Positions 11,901 to 25,929 of a stretch of DNA of 64,000 nucleotides are shown here, one piece after another. Origin of the DNA: Sabellastarte sp. h YS-2021. Taxonomy: Eukaryota > Annelida > Polychaeta > Sabellida > Sabellidae. Within the stretch, counting starts at the first letter, position 1, and every line of letters starts with the position of its first letter. Where the stretch lies: NCBI GenBank assembly GCA_964017235.1, contig OZ024940.1:930001-994000 (forward strand). The letters run 5' to 3'. The notes beneath the pieces are model-generated. The model did not search any database, was not told the DNA's origin, and was given only the letters and a program-made list of their open reading frames with translations. The translations under genes and the position numbers were made by a program.

Positions 11901-12542
11901 TAAAGACCTTACATCGGCAGATATGAGCAGAAACAGTATTTCCCATTGATTTTAAATGGGGAATTTGTCATACATGTGTAGATGCCTTACCATCGAGTAC
12001 GCCAAATTTGGTCGTTCCGAGGGACACCAATTTTTTTCCACCAATAGATAGAGGGGTCCAGTCTGAGTCTATACAATATAACAGGGTAGGGTCTAAAGAC
12101 CTTAATGTGGCAGATATGAGCAGAAACAGTATTTCCCATTGATTTTAAATGGGGAATTTGTCATGCATACACACTAGTACAGTTGCCTTACCACCGAGTA
12201 CGCCAAATTTGGACGTTCCGAGGGACACCAATTTTTTTCCACCAATAGATAGAGGGGTCCAGTCTGAGTCTATACAATATAACAGGGTAGGGTCTAAAGA
12301 CCTTAAGTTGGCAGATATGAGCAGAAACAGTATTTCCCATTGATTTTAAATGGGGAATTTGTCATACATGTGTAGATGCCTTACCATCAAGTACGCCAAA
12401 TTTGGTCGTTCCGAGGGACACCAATTTTTTTCCACCAATGGATGGAGGGGTCCAGTCTGAGTCTATACAATATAACAGGGTAGGGTCTAAAGACCTTAAG
12501 TTGGCAGATATGAGCAGAAACAGTATTTCCCATTGATTTTAA
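8982..12542. repeat. Derived HOR copy, 18 monomers (3561 bp)
   Basis: Same order as the preceding copy (fused m1/m7 head unit, m8, m9, m10, then m11, m12, m13, m14, m15, m2', m3', m4, m5, m6b, m7b, m8, m9, m10) but with a single m8-m9 pair. It shares atgggcaatt at the first unit and ccacgaatag in its first m9 with the copy to its left. This is the shortest HOR version in the left third. Confidence 0.85.
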
Positions 12543-15500
12543 ATGGGCAATTTGTCATGCATACACACTAGTACAGTTGCCTTACCACCGAGTACGCCAA
12601 ATTTGGACGTTTCGAGGGACACCAATTTTTTTCCACCAATAGATACAGGGGTCCAGTCTGAGTCTATACAATATAACAGGGTAGGGTCTAAAGACCTTAA
12701 TGTGGCAGATATGAGCAGAAACAGTATTTCCCATTGATTTTAAATGGGGAATTTGTCATACATGTGTAGATGCCTTACCACCGAGTACGCCAAATTTGGT
12801 CGTTCCGAGGGACACCAATTTTTTTCCACCAATAGATAGAGGGGTCCAGTCTGAGTCTGTACAATATAACAGGGTAGGGTCTAAAGACCTTAAGTTGGCA
12901 GATATGATCAGAAACAGTATTTCCCATTGATTTTAAATGGGGAATTTGTCATGTATACACACTAGTACAGTTGCCTTACCACCGAGTACGCCAAATTTGG
13001 TCGTTCCGAGGGACACCAATTTTTTTCCACCAATAGATAGAGGGGTCCAGTCTGAGTCTATACAATATAACAGGGTAGGGTCTAAAGACCTTAAATCGGC
13101 AGATATGAGCAGAAACTGTATTTCCCATTGATTTTAAATGGGGAATTTGTCATACATGTGTAGATGCCTTACCACCCAGTACGCCAAATTTGGTCGTTCC
13201 GAGGGACACCAATTTTTTTCCACCAATAGATAGAGGGGTCCAGTCTGAGTCTATACAATATAACAGGGTAGGGTCTAAAGACCTTACATCGGCAGATATG
13301 AGCAGAAACAGTATTTCCCATTGATTTTAAATGGGGAATTTGTCATACATGTGTAGATGCCTTACCATCGAGTACGCCAAATTTGGTCGTTCCGAGGGAC
13401 ACCAATTTTTTTCCACCAATAGATAGAGGGGTCCAGTCTGAGTCTATACAATATAACAGGGTAGGGTCTAAAGACCTTAATGTGGCAGATATGAGCAGAA
13501 ACAGTATTTCCCATTGATTTTAAATGGGGAATTTGTCATGCATACACACTAGTACAGTTGCCTTACCACCGAGTACGCCAAATTTGGACGTTCCGAGGGA
13601 CACCAATTTTTTTCCACGAATAGATAGAGGGGTCCAGTCTGAGTCTATACAATATAACAGGGTAGGGTCTAAAGACCTTAAGTTGGCAGATATGAGCAGA
13701 AACAGTATTTCCCATTGATTTTAAATGGGGAATTTGTCATACATGTGTAGATGCCTTACCATCAAGTACGCCAAATTTGGTCGTTCCGAGGGACACCAAT
13801 TTTTTTCCACCAATGGATGGAGGGGTCCAGTCTGAGTCTATACAATATAACAGGGTAGGGTCTAAAGACCTTAAGTTGGCAGATATGAGCAGAAACAGTA
13901 TTTCCCATTGATTTTAAATGGGGAATTTGTCATGCATACACACTAGTACAGTTGCCTTACCACCGAGTACGCCAAATTTGGACGTTCCGAGGGACACCAA
14001 TTTTTTTCCACCAATAGATACAGGGGTCCAGTCTGAGTCTATACAATATAACAGGGTAGGGTCTAAAGACCTTAATGTGGCAGATATGAGCAGAAACAGT
14101 ATTTCCCATTGATTTTAAATGGGGAATTTGTCATGCATACACACTAGTACAGTTGCCTTACCACCGAGTACGCCAAATTTGGTCGTTCCGAGGGACACCA
14201 ATTTTTTTCCACCAATGGATGGAGGGGTCCAGTCTGAGTCTATACAATATAACAGGGTAGGGTCTAAAGACCTTAAGTTGGCAGATATGAGCAGAAACAG
14301 TATTTCCCATTGATTTTAAATGGGGAATTTGTCATGCATACACACTAGTACAGTTGCCTTACCACCGAGTACGCCAAATTTGGTCGTTCCGAGGGACACC
14401 AATTTTTTTCCACCAATAGATAGAGGGGTCCAGTCTGAGTCTATACAATATAACAGGGTAGGGTCTAAAGACCTTAAATCGGCAGATATGAGCAGAAACA
14501 GTATTTCCCATTGATTTTAAATGGGGAATTTGTCATGCATACACACTAGTACAGTTGCCTTACCACCGAGTACGCCAAATTTGGACGTTCCGAGGGACAC
14601 CAATTTTTTTCCACCAATAGATAGAGGGGTCCAGTCTGAGTCTATACAATATAACAGGGTAGGGTCTAAAGACCTTAATGTGGCAGATATGAGCAGAAAC
14701 AGTATTTCCCATTGATTTTAAATGGGGAATTTGTCATGCATACACACTAGTACAGTTGCCTTACCACCGAGTACGCCAAATTTGGACGTTCCGAGGGACA
14801 CCAATTTTTTTCCACCAATAGATAGAGGGGTCCAGTCTGAGTCTATACAATATAACAGGGTAGGGTCTAAAGATCTCAATGTGGCAGATATGACCAGAAA
14901 CAGTATTTCCCATTGATTTTAAATGGGGAATTTGTCATACATGTGTAGATACCTTACCATCGAGTACGCCAAATTTGGTCGTTCCGAGGGACACCAATTT
15001 TTTCCACCAATGGATGGAGGGGTCCAGTCTGAGTCTATACAATACAACAGGGTAGGGTCTAAAGACCTTAAGTTGGCAGATATGAGCAGAAACAGTATTT
15101 CCCATTGATTTTAAATGGGGAATTTGTCATGCATACACACTAGTACAGTTGCCTTACCACCGAGTACGCCAAATTTGGACGTTCGGAGGGACACCAATTT
15201 TTTTCCACCAATAGATAGAAGGGTCCAGTCTGAGTCTATACAATATAACAGGGTAGGATCTAAAGACCTTAAGTTGGCAGATATGAGCAGAAACAGTATT
15301 TCCCATTGATTTTAAATGGGGAATTTGTCATGCATACACACTAGTACAGTTGCCTTACCACCGAGTACACCAAATTTGGACGTTCCGAGGGACACCAATT
15401 TTTTTCCACCAATAGATAGAGGGGTCCAGTCTGAGTCTATACAATATAACAGGGTAGGGTCTAAAGACCTTAAATCGGCAGATATGAGCAGAAACAGTAT

Positions 15501-16296
15501 TTCCCATTGATTTTAAATGGGGAATTTGTCATACATGTGTAGATGCCTTACCACCGAGTACGCCAAATTTGGTCGTTCCGAGGGACACCAATTTTTTTCC
15601 ACCAATAGATAGAGGGGTCCAGTCTGAGTCTGTACAATATAACAGGGTAGGGTCTAAAGACCTTAAGTTGGCAGATATGATCAGAAACAGTATTTCCCAT
15701 TGATTTTAAATGGGGAATTTGTCATGTATACACACTAGTACAGTTGCCTTACCACCGAGTACTCCAAATTTGGTCGTTCCGAGGGACACCAATTTTTTTC
15801 CACCAATAGATAGAGGGGTCCAGTCTGAGTCTATACAATATAACAGGGTAGGGTCTAAAGACCTTAAATCGGCAGATATGAGCAGAAACTGTATTTCCCA
15901 TTGATTTTAAATGGGGAATTTGTCATACATGTGTAGATGCCTTACCACCCAGTACGCCAAATTTGGTCGTTCCGAGGGACACCAATTTTTTTCCACCAAT
16001 AGATAGAGGGGTCCAGTCTGAGTCTACACAATATAACAGAGTAGCGTCTAAAGACCTTACATCGGCAGATATGAGCAGAAACAGTATTTCCCATTGATTT
16101 TAAATGGGGAATTTGTCATACATGTGTAGATGCCTTACCATCAAGTACGCCAAATTTGGTCGTTCCGAGGGACACCAATTTTTTTCCACCAATGGATGGA
16201 GGGGTCCAGTCTGAGTCTATACAATATAACAGGGTAGGGTCTAAAGACCTTAAGTTGGCAGATATGAGCAGAAACAGTATTTCCCATTGATTTTAA
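12543..16296. repeat. Derived HOR copy, 19 monomers (3754 bp)
   Basis: m1 (with atgggcaatt, cttaatgtgg tail) joins directly to m5 at 12744, so m2, m3 and m4 (594 bp) are missing. It then has m6a, m7a, m8, m9, m10, m11, m12, m13, m14, m15, m2', m3', m4, m5, m6b, m7b. At 16104 m7b joins directly to m10, so m8 and m9 (394 bp) are missing on the right. The last m7b has a private aacagagtagcg. Both clean joins sit at equivalent positions of different monomers, as expected for unequal exchange in register. Confidence 0.83.
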
Positions 16297-18064
16297 ATGG
16301 GGAATTTGTCATGCATACACACTAGTACAGTTGCCTTACCACCGAGTACGCCAAATTTGGACGTTTCGAGGGACACCAATTTTTTTCCACCAATAGATAC
16401 AGGGGTCCAGTCTGAGTCTATACAATATAACAGGGTAGGGTCTAAAGACCTTAATGTGGCAGATATGAGCAGAAACAGTATTTCCCATTGATTTTAAATG
16501 GGGAATTTGTCATACATGTGTAGATGCCTTACCATCGAGTACGCCAAATTTGGTCGTTCCGAGGGACACCAATTTTTTCCACCAATGGATGGAGGGGTCC
16601 AGTCTGAGTCTATACAATACAACAGGGTAGGGTCTAAAGACCTTAAGTTGGCAGATATGAGCAGAAACAGTATTTCCCATTGATTTTAAATGGGGAATTT
16701 GTCATGCATACACACTAGTACAGTTGCCTTACCACCGAGTACGCCAAATTTGGACGTTCGGAGGGACACCAATTTTTTTCCACCAATAGATAGAAGGGTC
16801 CAGTCTGAGTCTATACAATATAACAGGGTAGGATCTAAAGACCTTAAGTTGGCAGATATGAGCAGAAACAGTATTTGCCATTGATTTTAAATGGGGAATT
16901 TGTCATGCATACACACTAGTACAGTTGCCTTACCACCGAGTACACCAAATTTGGACGTTCCGAGGGACACCAATTTTTTTCCACCAATAGATAGAGGGGT
17001 CCAGTCTGAGTCTATACAATATAACAGGGTAGGGTCTAAAGACCTTAAATCGGCAGATATGAGCAGAAACAGTATTTCCCATTGATTTTAAATGGGGAAT
17101 TTGTCATACATGTGTAGATGCCTTACCACCGAGTACGCCAAATTTGGTCGTTCCGAGGGACACCAATTTTTTTCCACCAATAGATAGAGGGGTCCAGTCT
17201 GAGTCTATACAATATAACAGGGTAGGGTCTAAAGATCTTAAATCGGCAGATATGAGCAGAAACTGTATTTCCCATTGATTTTAAATGGGGAATTTGTCAT
17301 ACATGTGTAGATGCCTTACCACCCAGTACGCCAAATTTGGTCGTTCCGAGGGACACCAATTTTTTTCCACCAATAGATAGAGGGGTCCAGTCTGAGTCTA
17401 TACAATATAACAGGGTAGGGTCTAAAGACCTTACATCGGCAGATATGAGCAGAAACAGTATTTCCCATTGATTTTAAATGGGGAATTTGTCATACATGTG
17501 TAGATGCCTTACCATCGAGTACGCCAAATTTGGTCGTTCCGAGGGACACCAATTTTTTTCCACCAATAGATAGAGGGGTCCAGTCTGAGTCTATACAATA
17601 TAACAGGGTAGGGTCTAAAGACCTTAATGTGGCAGATATGAGCAGAAACAGTATTTCCCATTGATTTTAAATGGGGAATTTGTCATGCATACACACTAGT
17701 ACAGTTGCCTTACCACCGAGTACGCCAAATTTGGACGTTCCGAGGGACACCAATTTTTTTCCACCAATAGATAGAGGGGTCCAGTCTGAGTCTATACAAT
17801 ATAACAGGGTAGGGTCTAAAGACCTTAAGTTGGCAGATATGAGCAGAAACAGTATTTCCCATTGATTTTAAATGGGGAATTTGTCATACATGTGTAGATG
17901 CCTTACCATCAAGTACGCCAAATTTGGTCGTTCCGAGGGACACCAATTTTTTTCCACCAATGGATGGAGGGGTCCAGTCTGAGTCTATACAATATAACAG
18001 GGTAGGGTCTAAAGACCTTAAGTTGGCAGATATGAGCAGAAACAGTATTTCCCATTGATTTTAA
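16297..18064. repeat. Lineage-B block with m5/m6 fusion (1768 bp)
   Basis: Order m1, m2, m3, m4, a 193-bp m5/m6 chimera (17092-17284), m7a, m8, m9, m10. It is the 10-mer seen intact at 285, 26754, 34869 and 53289 minus 201 bp. It closes the left third, in which m12 occurs, and leads into the zone where m16 and m17 take its place. Confidence 0.82.
17092..17284. repeat. Chimeric monomer m5/m6
   Basis: The short head with accgag is that of m5; tctatac, cttaaatcgg and aactgt are from m6. A crossover between the two neighbours inside the shared ggtcg-to-agatagagg core deletes 201 bp. It also has gatctt where both parents read gacctt. I find no second copy of this chimera in the window. Confidence 0.8.
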
Positions 18065-20994
18065 ATGGGGAATTTGTCATGCATACACACTAGTACAGTT
18101 GCCTTACCACCGAGTACGCCAAATTTGGACGTTCCGAGGGACACCAATTTTTTTCCACCAATAGATACAGGGGTCCAGTCTGAGTCTATACAATATAACA
18201 GGGTAGGGTCTAAAGACCTTAATGTGGCAGATATGAGCAGAAACAGTATTTCCCATTGATTTTAAATGGGGAATTTGTCATGCATGTGTAGATGCCTTAC
18301 CATCGAGTACGCCAAATTTGGTCGTTCCGAGGGACACCAATTTTTTTCCACCAATAGATAGAGGGGTCCAGTCTGAGTCTATACAATATAACAGGGTAGG
18401 GTCTAAAGACCTTAATGTGGCAGATATGAGCAGAAACAGTATTTCCCATTGATTTTAAATGGGGAATTTGTCATGCATACACACTAGTACAGTTGCCTTA
18501 CCACCGAGTACGCCAAATTTGGACGTTCCGAGGGACACCAATTTTTTTCCACCAATAGATAGAGGGGTCCAGTCTGAGTCTATACAATATAACAGGGTAG
18601 GGTCTAAAGACCTTAAGTTGGCAGATATGAGCAGAAACAGTATTTCCCATTGATTTTAAATGGGGAATTTGTCATACATGTGTAGATGCCTTACCATCAA
18701 GTACGCCAAATTTGGTCGTTCCGAGGGACACCAATTTTTTTCCACCAATGGATGGAGGGGTCCAGTCTGAGTCTATACAATATAACAGGGTAGGGTCTAA
18801 AGACCTTAAGTTGGCAGATATGAGCAGAAACAGTATTTCCCATTGATTTTAAATGGGGAATTTGTCATGCATACACACTAGTACAGTTGCCTTACCACCG
18901 AGTACGCCAAATTTGGACGTTCCGAGGGACACCAATTTTTTTCCACCAATAGATACAGGGGTCCAGTCTGAGTCTATACAATATAACAGGGTAGGGTCTA
19001 AAGACCTTAATGTGGCAGATATGAGCAGAAACAGTATTTCCCATTGATTTTAAATGGGGAATTTGTCATGCATACACACTAGTACAGTTGCCTTACCACC
19101 GAGTACGCCAAATTTGGACGTTCCGAGGGACACCAATTTTTTTCCACCAATAGATAGAGGGGTCCAGTCTGAGTCTATACAATATAACAGGGTAGGGTCT
19201 AAAGACCTTAAATCGGCAGATATGAGCAGAAACAGTATTTCCCATTGATTTTAAATGGGGAATTTGTCATACATGTGTAGATGCCTTACCATCGAGTACG
19301 CCAAATTTGGTCGTTCCTAGGGACACCAATTTTTTTCCACCAATGGATGGAGGGGTCCAGTCTGAGTCTATACAATATAACAGGGTAGGGTCTAAAGACC
19401 TTAAGTTGGCAGATATGAGCAGAAACAGTATTTCCCATTGATTTTAAATGGGGAATTTGTCATGCATACACACTAGTACAGTTGCCTTACCACCGAGTAC
19501 GCCAAATTTGGTCGTTCCGAGGGACACCAATTTTTTTCCACCAATAGATAGAGGGGTCCAGTCTGAGTCTATACAATATAACAGGGTAGGGTCTAAAGAC
19601 CTTAAATCGGCAGATATGAGCAGAAACAGTATTTCCCATTGATTTTAAATGGGGAATTTGTCATGCATACACACTAGTACAGTTACCTTACCACCGAGTA
19701 CGCCAAATTTGGACGTTCCGAGGGACACCAATTTTTTTCCACCAATAGATAGAGGGGTCCAGTCTGAGTCTATACAATATAACAGGGTAGGGTCTAAAGA
19801 CCTTAATGTGGCAGATATGAGCAGAAACAGTATTTCCCATTGATTTTAAATGGGGAATTTGTCATGCATACACACTAGTACAGTTGCCTTACCACCGAGT
19901 ACGCCAAATTTGGACGTTCCGAGGGACACCAATTTTTTTCCACCAATAGATAGAGGGGTCCAGTCTGAGTCTATACAATATAACAGGGTAGGGTCTAAAG
20001 ATCTCAATGTGGCAGATATGACCAGAAACAGTATTTCCCATTGATTTTAAATGGGGAATTTGTCATACATGTGTAGATACCTTACCATCGAGTACGCCAA
20101 ATTTGGTCGTTCCGAGGGACACCAATTTTTTCCACCAATGGATGGAGGGGTCCAGTCTGAGTCTATACAATACAACAGGGTAGGGTCTAAAGACCTTAAG
20201 TTGGCAGATATGAGCAGAAACAGTATTTCCCATTGATTTTAAATGGGGAATTTGTCATGCATACACACTAGTACAGTTGCCTTACCACCGAGTACGCCAA
20301 ATTTGGACGTTCGGAGGGACACCAATTTTTTTCCACCAATAGATAGAAGGGTCCAGTCTGAGTCTATACAATATAACAGGGTAGGATCTAAAGACCTTAA
20401 GTTGGCAGATATGAGCAGAAACAGTATTTCCCATTGATTTTAAATGGGGAATTTGTCATGCATACACACTAGTACAGTTGCCTTACCACCGAGTACACCA
20501 AATTTGGACGTTCCGAGGGACACCAATTTTTTTCCACCAATAGATAGAGGGGTCCAGTCTGAGTCTATACAATATAACAGGGTAGGGTTTAAAGACCTTA
20601 AATCGGCAGATATGAGCAGAAACAGTATTTCCCATTGATTTTAAATGGGGAATTTGTCATACATGTGTAGATGCCTTACCACCGAGTACGCCAAATTTGG
20701 TCGTTCCGAGGGACACCAATTTTTTTCCACCAATAGATAGAGGGGTCCAGTCTGAGTCTGTACAATATAACAGGGTAGGGTCTAAAGACCTTAAGTTGGC
20801 AGATATGATCAGAAACAGTATTTCCCATTGATTTTAAATGGGGAATTTGTCATGTATACACACTAGTACAGTTGCCTTACCACCGAGTACTCCAAATTTG
20901 GTCGTTCCGAGGGACACCAATTTTTTTCCACCAATAGATAGAGGGGTCCAGTCTGAGTCTATACAATATAACAGGGTAGGGTCTAAAGACCTTA
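17331..20994. repeat. Source or copy 1 of 3.66-kb duplication (offset 4935)
   Basis: Aligns in register with 22266-25929. Contents: m7 tail, m8, m9, m10, m11, m8*, m9, m10, m11, m16, m17, m13, m14, m15, m2', m3', m4, m5 and most of an m6. Private variants are shared by both copies: cctagggac in m17 (19255 and 24190), gggttt in m4 (20444 and 25379) and m8*. I noticed two differences: agttacc in the m14 at 19649 and gggcat in the m6 at 25773. Confidence 0.82.
18065..18852. repeat. Four-monomer unit m11-m8*-m9-m10 (788 bp)
   Basis: m11 (201), m8* (193), m9 (201), m10 (193). It recurs, whole or in part, at 21425-22019 and 23000-23787. m8* (18266, 21626, 23201) has tcatgcatgtg where other m8 units have tcatacatgtg, either one transition or a fusion of a long-head start with an m8. 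The unit looks like an attempted local amplification that did not spread outside about 18-24 kb. Confidence 0.8.
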
Positions 20995-21038
20995 CATCGG
21001 CAGATATGAGCAGAAACAGTATTTCCCATTGATTTTAA
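20838..21038. repeat. Chimeric monomer m6b/m7
   Basis: The head gtatacac with gtactcc is that of m6b; the tail has cttacatcgg and aacagt as in m7. The same chimera stands at 22212-22412, offset 1374 bp, so the two came from one event followed by local duplication. Confidence 0.8.
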
Positions 21039-22265
21039 ATGGGGAATTTGTCATACATGTGTAGATGCCTTACCATCGAGTACGCCAAATTTGGTCGTTC
21101 CGAGGGACACCAATTTTTTTCCACCAATAGATAGAGGGGTCCAGTCTGAGTCTATACAATATAACAGGGTAGGGTCTAAAGACCTTAAGTTGGCAGATAT
21201 GAGCAGAAACAGTATTTCCCATTGATTTTAAATGGGGAATTTGTCATACATGTGTAGATGCCTTACCATCAAGTACGCCAAATTTGGTCGTTCCGAGGGA
21301 CACCAATTTTTTTCCACCAATGGATGGAGGGGTCCAGTCTGAGTCTATACAATATAACAGGGTAGGGTCTAAAGACCTTAAGTTGGCAGATATGAGCAGA
21401 AACAGTATTTCCCATTGATTTTAAATGGGGAATTTGTCATGCATACACACTAGTACAGTTGCCTTACCACCGAGTACGCCAAATTTGGACGTTCCGAGGG
21501 ACACCAATTTTTTTCCACCAATAGATACAGGGGTCCAGTCTGAGTCTATACAATATAACAGGGTAGGGTCTAAAGACCTTAATGTGGCAGATATGAGCAG
21601 AAACAGTATTTCCCATTGATTTTAAATGGGGAATTTGTCATGCATGTGTAGATGCCTTACCATCGAGTACGCCAAATTTGGTCGTTCCGAGGGACACCAA
21701 TTTTTTTCCACCAATAGATAGAGGGGTCCAGTCTGAGTCTATACAATATAACAGGGTAGGGTCTAAAGACCTTAATGTGGCAGATATGAGCAGAAACAGT
21801 ATTTCCCATTGATTTTAAATGGGGAATTTGTCATGCATACACACTAGTACAGTTGCCTTACCACCGAGTACGCCAAATTTGGACGTTCCGAGGGACACCA
21901 ATTTTTTTCCACCAATAGATAGAGGGGTCCAGTCTGAGTCTATACAATATAACAGGGTAGGGTCTAAAGACCTTAAGTTGGCAGATATGAGCAGAAACAG
22001 TATTTCCCATTGATTTTAAATGGGGAATTTGTCATACATGTGTAGATGCCTTACCATCAAGTACGCCAAATTTGGTCGTTCCGAGGGACACCAATTTTTT
22101 CCACCAATGGATGGAGGGGTCCAGTCTGAGTCTATACAATATAACAGGGTAGGGTCTAAAGACCTTAAGTTGGCAGATATGATCAGAAACAGTATTTCCC
22201 ATTGATTTTAAATGGGGAATTTGTCATGTATACACACTAGTACAGTTGCCTTACCACCGAGTACT
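20995..22265. repeat. Rearranged interval rich in chimeric monomers
   Basis: Between the two 3.66-kb copies lie the tail of an m6b/m7 chimera, an m8/m9 chimera (21039: atcgag head, agatagagg, cttaagttgg tail), m10, m11, m8*, m9, a 192-bp m10/m5 chimera (22020: atcaag head, six T, atggatgg, gatcag tail) and the start of a second m6b/m7 chimera. Three different fusions within 1.3 kb make this the densest cluster of exchange junctions in the window. The 22020 unit is the only atcaag unit with six T. Confidence 0.75.
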
Positions 22266-25200
22266 CCAAATTTGGTCGTTCCGAGGGACACCAATTTTTT
22301 TCCACCAATAGATAGAGGGGTCCAGTCTGAGTCTATACAATATAACAGGGTAGGGTCTAAAGACCTTACATCGGCAGATATGAGCAGAAACAGTATTTCC
22401 CATTGATTTTAAATGGGGAATTTGTCATACATGTGTAGATGCCTTACCATCGAGTACGCCAAATTTGGTCGTTCCGAGGGACACCAATTTTTTTCCACCA
22501 ATAGATAGAGGGGTCCAGTCTGAGTCTATACAATATAACAGGGTAGGGTCTAAAGACCTTAATGTGGCAGATATGAGCAGAAACAGTATTTCCCATTGAT
22601 TTTAAATGGGGAATTTGTCATGCATACACACTAGTACAGTTGCCTTACCACCGAGTACGCCAAATTTGGACGTTCCGAGGGACACCAATTTTTTTCCACC
22701 AATAGATAGAGGGGTCCAGTCTGAGTCTATACAATATAACAGGGTAGGGTCTAAAGACCTTAAGTTGGCAGATATGAGCAGAAACAGTATTTCCCATTGA
22801 TTTTAAATGGGGAATTTGTCATACATGTGTAGATGCCTTACCATCAAGTACGCCAAATTTGGTCGTTCCGAGGGACACCAATTTTTTTCCACCAATGGAT
22901 GGAGGGGTCCAGTCTGAGTCTATACAATATAACAGGGTAGGGTCTAAAGACCTTAAGTTGGCAGATATGAGCAGAAACAGTATTTCCCATTGATTTTAAA
23001 TGGGGAATTTGTCATGCATACACACTAGTACAGTTGCCTTACCACCGAGTACGCCAAATTTGGACGTTCCGAGGGACACCAATTTTTTTCCACCAATAGA
23101 TACAGGGGTCCAGTCTGAGTCTATACAATATAACAGGGTAGGGTCTAAAGACCTTAATGTGGCAGATATGAGCAGAAACAGTATTTCCCATTGATTTTAA
23201 ATGGGGAATTTGTCATGCATGTGTAGATGCCTTACCATCGAGTACGCCAAATTTGGTCGTTCCGAGGGACACCAATTTTTTTCCACCAATAGATAGAGGG
23301 GTCCAGTCTGAGTCTATACAATATAACAGGGTAGGGTCTAAAGACCTTAATGTGGCAGATATGAGCAGAAACAGTATTTCCCATTGATTTTAAATGGGGA
23401 ATTTGTCATGCATACACACTAGTACAGTTGCCTTACCACCGAGTACGCCAAATTTGGACGTTCCGAGGGACACCAATTTTTTTCCACCAATAGATAGAGG
23501 GGTCCAGTCTGAGTCTATACAATATAACAGGGTAGGGTCTAAAGACCTTAAGTTGGCAGATATGAGCAGAAACAGTATTTCCCATTGATTTTAAATGGGG
23601 AATTTGTCATACATGTGTAGATGCCTTACCATCAAGTACGCCAAATTTGGTCGTTCCGAGGGACACCAATTTTTTTCCACCAATGGATGGAGGGGTCCAG
23701 TCTGAGTCTATACAATATAACAGGGTAGGGTCTAAAGACCTTAAGTTGGCAGATATGAGCAGAAACAGTATTTCCCATTGATTTTAAATGGGGAATTTGT
23801 CATGCATACACACTAGTACAGTTGCCTTACCACCGAGTACGCCAAATTTGGACGTTCCGAGGGACACCAATTTTTTTCCACCAATAGATACAGGGGTCCA
23901 GTCTGAGTCTATACAATATAACAGGGTAGGGTCTAAAGACCTTAATGTGGCAGATATGAGCAGAAACAGTATTTCCCATTGATTTTAAATGGGGAATTTG
24001 TCATGCATACACACTAGTACAGTTGCCTTACCACCGAGTACGCCAAATTTGGACGTTCCGAGGGACACCAATTTTTTTCCACCAATAGATAGAGGGGTCC
24101 AGTCTGAGTCTATACAATATAACAGGGTAGGGTCTAAAGACCTTAAATCGGCAGATATGAGCAGAAACAGTATTTCCCATTGATTTTAAATGGGGAATTT
24201 GTCATACATGTGTAGATGCCTTACCATCGAGTACGCCAAATTTGGTCGTTCCTAGGGACACCAATTTTTTTCCACCAATGGATGGAGGGGTCCAGTCTGA
24301 GTCTATACAATATAACAGGGTAGGGTCTAAAGACCTTAAGTTGGCAGATATGAGCAGAAACAGTATTTCCCATTGATTTTAAATGGGGAATTTGTCATGC
24401 ATACACACTAGTACAGTTGCCTTACCACCGAGTACGCCAAATTTGGTCGTTCCGAGGGACACCAATTTTTTTCCACCAATAGATAGAGGGGTCCAGTCTG
24501 AGTCTATACAATATAACAGGGTAGGGTCTAAAGACCTTAAATCGGCAGATATGAGCAGAAACAGTATTTCCCATTGATTTTAAATGGGGAATTTGTCATG
24601 CATACACACTAGTACAGTTGCCTTACCACCGAGTACGCCAAATTTGGACGTTCCGAGGGACACCAATTTTTTTCCACCAATAGATAGAGGGGTCCAGTCT
24701 GAGTCTATACAATATAACAGGGTAGGGTCTAAAGACCTTAATGTGGCAGATATGAGCAGAAACAGTATTTCCCATTGATTTTAAATGGGGAATTTGTCAT
24801 GCATACACACTAGTACAGTTGCCTTACCACCGAGTACGCCAAATTTGGACGTTCCGAGGGACACCAATTTTTTTCCACCAATAGATAGAGGGGTCCAGTC
24901 TGAGTCTATACAATATAACAGGGTAGGGTCTAAAGATCTCAATGTGGCAGATATGACCAGAAACAGTATTTCCCATTGATTTTAAATGGGGAATTTGTCA
25001 TACATGTGTAGATACCTTACCATCGAGTACGCCAAATTTGGTCGTTCCGAGGGACACCAATTTTTTCCACCAATGGATGGAGGGGTCCAGTCTGAGTCTA
25101 TACAATACAACAGGGTAGGGTCTAAAGACCTTAAGTTGGCAGATATGAGCAGAAACAGTATTTCCCATTGATTTTAAATGGGGAATTTGTCATGCATACA

Positions 25201-25929
25201 CACTAGTACAGTTGCCTTACCACCGAGTACGCCAAATTTGGACGTTCGGAGGGACACCAATTTTTTTCCACCAATAGATAGAAGGGTCCAGTCTGAGTCT
25301 ATACAATATAACAGGGTAGGATCTAAAGACCTTAAGTTGGCAGATATGAGCAGAAACAGTATTTCCCATTGATTTTAAATGGGGAATTTGTCATGCATAC
25401 ACACTAGTACAGTTGCCTTACCACCGAGTACACCAAATTTGGACGTTCCGAGGGACACCAATTTTTTTCCACCAATAGATAGAGGGGTCCAGTCTGAGTC
25501 TATACAATATAACAGGGTAGGGTTTAAAGACCTTAAATCGGCAGATATGAGCAGAAACAGTATTTCCCATTGATTTTAAATGGGGAATTTGTCATACATG
25601 TGTAGATGCCTTACCACCGAGTACGCCAAATTTGGTCGTTCCGAGGGACACCAATTTTTTTCCACCAATAGATAGAGGGGTCCAGTCTGAGTCTGTACAA
25701 TATAACAGGGTAGGGTCTAAAGACCTTAAGTTGGCAGATATGATCAGAAACAGTATTTCCCATTGATTTTAAATGGGGCATTTGTCATGTATACACACTA
25801 GTACAGTTGCCTTACCACCGAGTACTCCAAATTTGGTCGTTCCGAGGGACACCAATTTTTTTCCACCAATAGATAGAGGGGTCCAGTCTGAGTCTATACA
25901 ATATAACAGGGTAGGGTCTAAAGACCTTA
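22266..25929. repeat. Copy 2 of 3.66-kb duplication (offset 4935)
   Basis: Partner of 17331-20994. Its left boundary falls inside an m6/m7 chimera (22212) and its right boundary inside an m6b (25773). This copy then became part of the template for the next larger duplication, since 23806 onward is repeated from 31921. Confidence 0.82.
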
